Source: Candidatus Doudnabacteria bacterium
Lineage (GTDB): Bacteria > Patescibacteriota > Doudnabacteria > UBA920 > O2-02-FULL-48-8
Direction of reading: 5' to 3'
DNA: 35,494 nucleotides
NCBI GenBank assembly: GCA_016198045.1
Contig: JACQJI010000024.1
Span: 1 to 35,494 of the forward strand
Shown here: positions 30,921 through 35,494 of the stretch, in pieces
Layout: every line of letters begins with the position of its first letter
How positions within the stretch are numbered: position 1 is the stretch's first letter
Program-made: the position numbers and the translations under genes
The notes under the pieces: generated by a model
Told to the model about the DNA's origin: nothing
The model's input: the letters and a program-made list of their open reading frames with translations, nothing else
Databases searched by the model: none

Positions 30921-32229
30921 CTAGAGACTGAGCCCTCTTTTTTTGATCAGTATGGTTTTTACGGTGCGCATGGTTTTTTCTTTGACCGTGAATTCCAAAT
31001 CTTCGTGAAGCACGGTATCGCCTTCCTTGGGGAAGCGTCCCAGTTTATGCAGAATAAATCCCGAAAGAGTGGTGAACTCCTTGTTTTCTGGCAGTTCTGA
31101 TTTGAAATGGCGGTTGAAGTCCATGACTGAAACCTCACCCAAGACCAAAAAGTGGCCGTCTTGTTGTTCTATGACGATATTACTGGCTTCATCGGTTTCA
31201 TCGGAAATATCGCCGACGATCTCCTCTAGAATGTCTTCCATGGTCACCAAACCCTCGATTTCGCCGTGTTCGTTTGTAACCATGGCCATGTGGAACTTTT
31301 TTCCGCTGCAGCCGGCGCAGCACTTCGCTTATCTTCATGGAATTCGGCACGAAGTAGGGCGGGGTCAGGAAATCCTGAACCCGTTTTTTGGAATTCTTAC
31401 CCAGACTGTCGAGCAATTTTTTGGTATAGAGAATGCCGATAACGTTGTTGAGCGTGTCCTGGTAAATTGGCACGCGTGAGTAATCGGAATTGACCGCTTG
31501 CCGGATGATTTGATCGGCGTCCTGTTCAATGTTAAAGGCCACGATTTGGATACGGGGAGTCATGATCTGTCCGACAGTCAGGTCTGAAAATTCAAAAACA
31601 TTTTCGAGCATGTAATGTTCCTCCGGCGCGATTACCCCCGCCTGCCGACTTTCAGAGATGAGGGTTCTGATTTCTTCTTCCGAAAGTCTTGACTCGGTAA
31701 AAGTCGTGGAATCCTTGAACAGTTTGAGGATGAGGTTGGAGGAGAAACTTAGCAGTTTGATTAGCCAGTAACTCGCCTTGGATAGCCACCAAATCGGATA
31801 TGCGGCGAATAGAGAAAAAGTTTCGGCGTATCTAAGCCCCAGCGATTTAGGCACCAGTTCGCCGATGATCAGGTTAAAGTATGAGACCAGGATTACGATT
31901 AAGGCAAAACTGATGGGATATGAATTGCGTTCAATAAACGGTCCGTCTAGTTTTCCTATATATTTAGAAAGATCTTCCGCGATGCTGGCTCCGGCAAAGG
32001 CCGATGCGACAATGGTGATCAGAGAAATCCCGATCTGCATGGTCGCAAACAGACTTTCCGGGTTCTTGTGGAGTTGCAGAATGATATTGGCTCGCCTGTT
32101 GCCCTGTTTTGCCAGACTGGCGATCCTGGTTTTTCTGACCGAAATTAGAGCAATTTCGCTGCAGGCGAAAAAGCCGTTGAGCAACGTCAGCAGTAAAACA
32201 ATGAAGATTTCCAAAAAAATGTTGTCCAT
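30921..32229 (-). CDS. CNNM/CorC-type membrane protein with CBS domains (HlyC/TlyC family), with an apparent +1 frameshift
   Basis: This is an inner-membrane protein of about 435 residues. N-terminal DUF21/CNNM domain (about 1-190; LLLTLLNGFFACSEIALIS, MQIGISLITIVASAFAGASI), two CBS domains (about 210-335; VGQIMTPRIQIVAF, then the broken second one) and a C-terminal CorC_HlyC domain (about 350-435; VLGEVSVMDFNRHF, LPENKEFTTLSGFILHKLGR). The family is linked to Mg2+ and Co2+ efflux. The frame breaks in a run of six T (plus strand 31297-31302): removing one base gives the expected LQRKKFHMAMVTNEHGEIEG. Both halves are otherwise intact, so an assembly error or recent mutation is likely. Confidence 0.85.
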
Positions 32230-32233
32230 AAAC

Positions 32234-32255
32234 TAAAAAACCGCCGAATGGCGGT
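32234..32255 (-). terminator. Terminator directly before the CNNM/CorC start codon
   Basis: On the minus strand ACCGCC-ATTC-GGCGGT is followed by six T, and the next gene's ATG begins 5 nt later. It ends the small transcript from 32376 and could also act as an attenuator for the gene behind it. Confidence 0.8.
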
Positions 32256-32271
32256 CATGACCGGCAGGAGA

Positions 32272-32376
32272 TTATTGCCTAACAGCCATGAAACCGCCCG
32301 AAAAGAGCCTAGTTACTTGTTGTTTCCGTGGCACGGCAACCCAAATTTTCTTTAGTGCAATTTTCATGCTAGTCAT
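32272..32376 (-). CDS. Small basic peptide or small RNA in its own transcription unit
   Basis: A frame of 34 residues (31 from the second ATG at 32367) lies between a consensus TATAAT (32380-32385 on minus) and a strong terminator (32234-32255). The peptide has no acidic residue and several Lys and Arg: MKIALKKIWVAVPRKQQ, then VTRLFSGGFMAVRQ. The -10 box is 3 nt from the first ATG and 12 nt from the second, so the mRNA would have almost no leader. I do not recognise a family. The unit may instead make a small RNA of roughly 140 nt. Confidence 0.45.
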   Translation of the reverse strand: MTSMKIALKKIWVAVPRKQQVTRLFSGGFMAVRQ

Positions 32377-32407
32377 TATATTATAAAACAAAGGTGCAGG
32401 CAACTAG

Positions 32408-32716
32408 TTAATAATGCCAGAGGTAAAATCCCAGGATCAGCAAGACACCAAGGATGATGCTGACATTCAAACGCATCAGCCGTTTTTGAATTTTGTTTTC
32501 ACTGGCATCGCCCGACATAAAATAATAAACGCAAAACATGAGAATAAACACGGCGATCGTCAGCCAGCTTTTGCTGACCCAATGGTGCCCGGTCAGGCTT
32601 TTGAGCCAATTTTTTAGGCCAGGAGAAAACTCAGCCGCCATTGTAATTACGACTACAAACCACACGCTGTAAAGCGAGGCGGTCACAGATGCATTGATTG
32701 ATTTTAAAGTCTTCAT
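32408..32716 (-). CDS. Hypothetical membrane protein, three helices
   Basis: This is a 102-residue protein with three hydrophobic segments: about residues 13-30 (SLYSVWFVVVITMAAEF), 50-68 (SWLTIAVFILMFCVYYFM) and 83-101 (NVSIILGVLLILGFYLWHY). Between the first two is an amphipathic stretch (GLKNWLKSLTGHHWVSKS). I do not recognise the family. It starts 6 nt after the stop of the upstream membrane gene, so the two are probably co-transcribed and may form a complex. Confidence 0.7.
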   Translation of the reverse strand: MKTLKSINASVTASLYSVWFVVVITMAAEFSPGLKNWLKSLTGHHWVSKSWLTIAVFILMFCVYYFMSGDASENKIQKRLMRLNVSIILGVLLILGFYLWHY

Positions 32717-32722
32717 GGAAGA

Positions 32723-33172
32723 TTATGCCCACCTGGCGGCGGCGGAAATGATATATCCGAGCAAGCCCAAGAAAAGAGCGGTGCCTGCCGTAAGTGCCAC
32801 CAAAATTTTGTAATTTTTGTTATTTTTGGAATTAAGATAAGTCAGCATAAAAATAGTGAATGCTACTGGGACCAAAAACAAAAAGATGTGCTCCTTGGCT
32901 TCCATGGCCACACCGTGCGCCCAGGGTGCTGCGCTTTTTTGAATGATCGGCTTAACCAGCGGCCCATAATATTTGACATAATAGTAGCCGCCTGCAACCC
33001 AGGTGAGTATAAAAGCTACGAAGGCGCCAAATGAAACCGCGCGCATTCTTTTTTGCGCGGTTGAGGAAGCGATTAGTTCCCCCAAAAGCCAAAGCAAAAG
33101 ATCAATGCCGAGAATGGCAAAGCCGAGGTGCAAACCGACCAGTACTGGTTTGTTAGAAAGGATAAAATCCAC
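32723..33172 (-). CDS. Hypothetical membrane protein, four helices
   Basis: This is a 149-residue protein with four hydrophobic segments: VLVGLHLGFAILGIDLLLWL (about 9-28), AVSFGAFVAFILTWVAGGYY (about 45-64), HIFLFLVPVAFTIFMLTYL (about 95-113) and ILVALTAGTALFLGLLGYII (about 123-142). Histidines in the first segment, before the third (AHGVAMEAKEH) and the acidic residues near them could bind a metal or haem, as in cytochrome b-like or CopD-like proteins, but I cannot assign it. The start codon is GTG, a few bases after the terminator of the cold-shock gene. Confidence 0.7.
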   Translation of the reverse strand: MDFILSNKPVLVGLHLGFAILGIDLLLWLLGELIASSTAQKRMRAVSFGAFVAFILTWVAGGYYYVKYYGPLVKPIIQKSAAPWAHGVAMEAKEHIFLFLVPVAFTIFMLTYLNSKNNKNYKILVALTAGTALFLGLLGYIISAAARWA

Positions 33173-33183
33173 GTTTGTCTTTT

Positions 33184-33209
33184 AAAAACCGCCAGGAAGG
33201 CGGTTTTTT
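33184..33209. terminator. Bidirectional terminator after the cold-shock gene
   Basis: AAAAACCGCC-AGGAA-GGCGGTTTTTT. On the minus strand it ends the cold-shock transcript; the membrane gene at 33172 begins 12 nt later. Confidence 0.88.
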
Positions 33210-33220
33210 GTTGAAAAGAT

Positions 33221-33418
33221 TTAAGCGCGCTTTACGTTGACCGCGTTCTTGCCCTTTGGCGACTCTTCGACATCGAAGGTGACTTGATCGCCTTCCTTGA
33301 GCTCGTCGAATGTCATATCAACGAGGGAGTTGCCATGAAAGAATAAATCTTTTTCCTGACCTTCAACGGTTATGAATCCAAAACCTTTGTCGGTCTTTTT
33401 CTTGATTACACCATTCAT
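33221..33418 (-). CDS. Cold-shock protein (CspA family)
   Basis: This is a 65-residue single-stranded nucleic-acid binding protein. The five-stranded OB fold is clear: RNP1 motif KGFGFITV (residues 11-18), RNP2 motif DLFFHGNSL (about 24-32), then DELKEGDQVTFDVEESPKGK and NAVNVKRA at the end. The second RNP has FHGNS where most CspA have FHxSA. It acts as an RNA chaperone. A TTGAGA and a TAATAT box with about 18-nt spacing lie upstream on minus, giving a leader of roughly 35 nt. A strong terminator follows, so the gene is monocistronic. Confidence 0.95.
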   Translation of the reverse strand: MNGVIKKKTDKGFGFITVEGQEKDLFFHGNSLVDMTFDELKEGDQVTFDVEESPKGKNAVNVKRA

Positions 33419-33544
33419 AGATTATTGTTCAGTGATTACTAGTTAAGATATTAATATTAAGCTCGACTACTTCTCAAACATAAATATCATTTAGTATAGC
33501 GTATATTGGAATTTTACGCAACCATGCCATGCAGAAATCGACGC

Positions 33545-33586
33545 TGGGGCAGGATGATTTGAGATGATTTATCAATACCTGCCCCA
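33545..33586. other. Perfect 9-bp inverted repeat
   Basis: TGGGGCAGG (33545-33553) and CCTGCCCCA (33578-33586) are exact complements around a 24-nt AT-rich loop. It lies just downstream of the 90-residue gene on minus; T-rich sequence follows only on the plus strand, so it is not a clear terminator for that gene. Confidence 0.6.
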
Positions 33587-33603
33587 TTTCTTCTGTCGCA
33601 CTG

Positions 33604-33876
33604 TCAGTGATCGAAGTCCCGCTCGGTGTAGTGCGTTGGGTCCGGCAGCGGTCGGGCCCGAGGCGGATACCCCACCAGTATGCCAATCCCGACTAGCACC
33701 ATAGGGACTGCCAGCTCGGCTAGGAAGATTGCCGGCTGTGAGGTTAATCCCATGCTGATCAACCACATGCTGACCGGGTCGCTGAACGGCCGAGCCGCGA
33801 GCATGGAAATGAGCACAAACATCACCCAGACGAACGCCGCCAAATCCAACACCAGTGCGCCGATCAAGCGGTTCAT
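33604..33876 (-). CDS. Small hypothetical membrane protein with strong ribosome site
   Basis: This is a 90-residue protein with two or three hydrophobic segments: LIGALVLDLAAFVWVMFVL (about 4-22), a weaker one (VSMWLISMGLTSQPAIFL, about 35-52) and AVPMVLVGIGILVGY (about 55-70), then a Pro/Arg-rich polar tail (PPRARPLPDPTHY). The ATG at 33876 is chosen because GAGGAGG lies 6 nt before it; a longer frame reaches 33897. Like the 36-residue gene at 11638 it is GC-rich and has a near-perfect Shine-Dalgarno, next to a small hairpin (CTCG/CGAG). Family not recognised. Confidence 0.65.
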   Translation of the reverse strand: MNRLIGALVLDLAAFVWVMFVLISMLAARPFSDPVSMWLISMGLTSQPAIFLAELAVPMVLVGIGILVGYPPRARPLPDPTHYTERDFDH

Positions 33877-34067
33877 ATAAACCCTCCTCGCGAACACGAG
33901 TTGGTGGAGAACTTACCATAACTTCCGAAACTCTGAACGCTAGTTGCTAGTGTTCAAAGTCCCGAAAGCCTAAAGGTATATTAGTATAATAGGATACTTA
34001 CAATAAAGCAATTAGATCGAAAATATCAAACTTTTTAGCCGAAAGGCGGATTGGCGATGACATAATT

Positions 34068-34382
34068 TTATCTATCGATATTTTTATGTTTTCTGGCTAA
34101 TAATGCAAACCGATCAAAATACTTTTGCAAATCTTCGGGAAAGTCTTCACAGCTATGCTCTCGTAAGCGGAGCAGCTCCCGCTTGCGGTAAAAATCCCAG
34201 CGCGGATCGCTAATTGTCAAATCTAACAGCTCCAAATATCTTTCAAGCGCTGAGTTAAATCTATCGTTGTCCTTTCGTTTTCGGCTCGAAATGATGCGGC
34301 TGTATTCACTACCTACGTTTCCTAATTGTTCGGCGATGGTCATGGTAAACCATCGACCATCGGCTAAGTCTTTATGAAGCAT
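34068..34382 (-). CDS. Conserved Patescibacteria-type helical protein, function unknown
   Basis: This is a 104-residue, probably all-helical cytoplasmic protein. The stretch MTIAEQLGNVGSEYSRIIS, then ALERYLELLDLTISDPRW and LQKYFDRFALLARKHK, recalls a family I know from many Patescibacteria and some archaea as an uncharacterised protein. Its start overlaps the DUF5674 stop by 1 nt (TAATG), so the two are translationally coupled and may work as a pair. No catalytic motif is obvious. The in-frame ATG at residue 14 is an alternative start and is where that family usually begins. Confidence 0.75.
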   Translation of the reverse strand: MLHKDLADGRWFTMTIAEQLGNVGSEYSRIISSRKRKDNDRFNSALERYLELLDLTISDPRWDFYRKRELLRLREHSCEDFPEDLQKYFDRFALLARKHKNIDR

Positions 34383-34726
34383 TATTTTATAAGGCTATTA
34401 ACGATCTCGGTGATTTTTTTTCGCAGTTCTTCATTTTCTATGCTACGCGATTTATTGCCCTGGCTTGGACGTAGATTTATCATTGAGTCAAATTCAACCC
34501 AGTTTTCCCTGGGTTGATCAATATAGATGTTGATTCCCCATAAATTTTCTTGTTTTGATCCTTGGGTCAAAAGTAGAGCTTCCTGATCAGAATGCAAGTC
34601 GCCGCCAACGGCCATGATTTTTTCCTCAATATCAACCACAGTTTTGATCATGTCGCCAAAGCGTTCTTCTGCTAACTTTTTCAGGTCAGCCAGTGTTATG
34701 AAGTCTTTAATAATTTGAGTCGGCAT
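34382..34726 (-). CDS. DUF5674 family protein
   Basis: This is a 114-residue protein of the DUF5674 family. Characteristic parts are RFGDMIKTVVDIEEKIMAVG, then GDLHSDQEALLLTQGSKQEN, LWGINIYID, WVEFDSMINLRPSQGNKSR and ITEIVNSLIK. The conserved acidic and Asn/Arg residues suggest an enzyme or ligand-binding site, but the role is unknown. The start at 34726 is chosen because a longer frame would overlap tRNA-His. The ATG lies 5 nt after the tRNA CCA end, so tRNA processing would leave an mRNA with almost no leader. Confidence 0.85.
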   Translation of the reverse strand: MPTQIIKDFITLADLKKLAEERFGDMIKTVVDIEEKIMAVGGDLHSDQEALLLTQGSKQENLWGINIYIDQPRENWVEFDSMINLRPSQGNKSRSIENEELRKKITEIVNSLIK

Positions 34727-34731
34727 TTTTC

Positions 34732-34806
34732 TGGGGTGCCTGATGGGAATCGGACCCACGTGACCAGCGCCACAGGCTGGCGTTCTACCATTGAACTACA
34801 GGCACC
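34732..34806 (-). tRNA. tRNA-His (anticodon GTG)
   Basis: On minus: an 8-bp acceptor GGTGCCTG/CAGGCACC, that is, the encoded extra G-1 paired with C73, which marks tRNA-His; D-arm GTTC/GAAC, anticodon stem CCAGC/GCTGG with loop CTGTGGC (anticodon GTG), T-arm GTGGG-TCCGATT-CCCAT. CCA is encoded. It lies 4 nt after one gene and 5 nt before the next. Confidence 0.95.
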
Positions 34807-34810
34807 ATGA

Positions 34811-35095
34811 TTACTTGCGTTCCATCTGTTCCAGCGAGCGGATGAAATTTTCCAAAGTGTGATCTGGCAGGTCAAATATGGTTTCTCTATCTTCTCGACG
34901 ACTGCTACCAGCCAATAAATGAAACAAATGATACTTTTCGTGTTCAGGGTGAGCTTTTTTGAAAGCCGCAACAAATTCCATCAAAGCGTCAAATCGAGCC
35001 GGGTGATCAAAAACTTCATCTTTGACAGCAGCAATTATTTTATCCAGCTGCGCAAGCTTAGCCTCTTGGCTTAAATCTTTGCCTTCTTCATTCAT
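34811..35095 (-). CDS. Hypothetical small acidic helical protein
   Basis: This is a 94-residue, mostly helical cytoplasmic protein without a recognised family: NEEGKDLSQEAKLAQLDKII, FDHPARFDALMEFVAAFKKA, HPEHEKYHLFHLLAGSS and LENFIRSLEQMERK. The ATG at 35095 overlaps the upstream gene stop by 4 nt (ATGA), which supports this start over a longer frame to 35143. The stop lies 4 nt before tRNA-His. Confidence 0.75.
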   Translation of the reverse strand: MNEEGKDLSQEAKLAQLDKIIAAVKDEVFDHPARFDALMEFVAAFKKAHPEHEKYHLFHLLAGSSRREDRETIFDLPDHTLENFIRSLEQMERK

Positions 35096-35400
35096 AATAC
35101 TGCAATTAAGATTAATACAATTATAGTCAGAACTAGCAAACAAGCAATCGTGTAAGCCAGCAATTGAACGCCTTCTTTTTTGCCGCCGGAAAGATATATC
35201 ATGGCCGGCCGGACGAATATTAGGCTCCCAACCACAGCCGCGGAAAGCACGAACAGCATCAGGAACGCCACCGGGCCAAAGAAGTTATCTTCAGGATTGG
35301 CTCGATTCTCTATAACTTGCATGATCGTAGTAACAACAGTTACGTAAACCAAAACAAGTAACGAATTTATAACCGCGATTTTGAGAAGCTTATAATCCAT
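35092..35400 (-). CDS. Conserved membrane protein, three helices
   Basis: This is a 102-residue protein with three hydrophobic helices: about 9-30 (AVINSLLVLVYVTVVTTIMQ), 42-65 (FGPVAFLMLFVLSAAVVGSL) and 80-101 (LLAYTIACLLVLTIIVLIL). The centre (PVAFLMLFVLSAAVVG ... RPAMIYLSGGKKEGVQLLAY) resembles a small membrane protein common in Patescibacteria, of unknown function. It is the first gene of the packed operon and lies 25 nt behind tRNA-Arg. Confidence 0.78.
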   Translation of the reverse strand: MDYKLLKIAVINSLLVLVYVTVVTTIMQVIENRANPEDNFFGPVAFLMLFVLSAAVVGSLIFVRPAMIYLSGGKKEGVQLLAYTIACLLVLTIIVLILIAVL

Positions 35401-35425
35401 ATTTTTAATTTTTTGCCGCCCTCCC

Positions 35426-35494
35426 TGGTGCCTCTGGAGGGAATCGAACCCCCATTAGTGGCTTAGAAGTCCACAGTTCTATCCATTGAACTAC
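35426..35494 (-). tRNA. tRNA-Arg (anticodon TCT), 5' end cut by the window
   Basis: On minus: 3' acceptor strand CAGAGGC with discriminator A and encoded CCA, T-arm GGGGG-TTCGATT-CCCTC, anticodon stem GTGGA/GCCAC (one A-G mismatch next to the loop) with loop CTTCTAA (anticodon TCT), D-arm GTTC/GAAC. The 5' acceptor strand lies beyond the window end. Confidence 0.88.

Noticed and set aside
33998..34063. Short minus-strand frames including an NPPFG-like string, as a DNA methylase remnant
   Set aside because: Only about nine residues between two stops resemble the methylase NPPF motif, and nothing around them does. Too short to support.
1..35494. CRISPR array or cas genes
   Set aside because: No set of equal-length direct repeats with unique spacers was seen; the short-period repeats have units of 7-12 bp without spacers.
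1..35494. Recoded TGA (Gracilibacteria-type code)
   Set aside because: Many genes end in TGA at the family-expected length (for example pilN, purE, holA), so TGA is a normal stop.

Overview
This window reads like a chromosome piece from a Patescibacteria (Candidate Phyla Radiation) bacterium, Parcubacteria-like in flavour. The reasons are a compact PilB-PilC-minor pilin-PilMNO type IV pilus locus, a four-helix-bundle (S23/IVP-type) protein, DUF5674, DUF1003, RNHCP and KGG-repeat proteins, tightly overlapping genes, and many short palindromic or short-period repeats between genes. TGA is used many times as a stop, so the genetic code is standard. The lineage is an inference from gene content; no rRNA gene is present to confirm it.

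Layout. (1) 148-8381, plus strand: type IV pilus assembly operon (pilB, pilC, three minor pilin-like genes, pilM, pilN, pilO and a small pilP-position gene), overlapping into purA, followed by guaB and a terminator (to 11361). One minor pilin gene is fused in frame to a complete four-helix-bundle protein gene flanked by inverted short-period repeats. (2) 11465-15516: mixed short genes: tRNA-Lys(CTT), a 36-residue membrane peptide, an RNHCP zinc protein, tRNA-Arg(TCG), a Nudix hydrolase divergent from an HTH gene and holA, a KGG-repeat stress protein, a ZIP transporter and a DUF1003 protein. (3) 15581-29597, plus strand: folD and a nearly complete de novo purine pathway, purL-purM-purQ(SS)-purC-purE-purB-[GIY-YIG]-purF-purD-purN-purH. 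A structured RNA lies in front of purL and purQ carries two C-terminal PurS-like domains. With purA and guaB this covers PRPP to IMP, then to adenylosuccinate (and, through PurB, AMP) and XMP. PurK and GuaA are not in the window. (4) 29639-35494, minus strand: glutamine synthetase type II and a CNNM/CorC-family protein, each with an apparent +1 frameshift in a six-base homopolymer; a self-contained small transcription unit; two membrane proteins; a cold-shock protein; a 90-residue membrane protein; and a packed operon in which tRNA-His sits 4-5 nt from coding genes on both sides, preceded by a partial tRNA-Arg(TCT).

How it works together. Glutamine synthetase makes the glutamine used by PurF and PurQ, and FolD supplies the 10-formyl-tetrahydrofolate used by PurN and PurH. 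A recurrent start signal, an extended -10 box (TGnTATAMT) exactly 6 nt before ATG, occurs at four genes (ZIP, DUF1003, folD, purE) and suggests leaderless transcripts. Many internal operon genes instead overlap their predecessor by 1-4 nt.

Most unusual points: the four-helix-bundle/prepilin fusion, the three-way-junction RNA before purL with a competing downstream pairing, the PurQ-PurS-PurS fusion, the leaderless promoter pattern, and several families of degenerate word-like repeats between genes.
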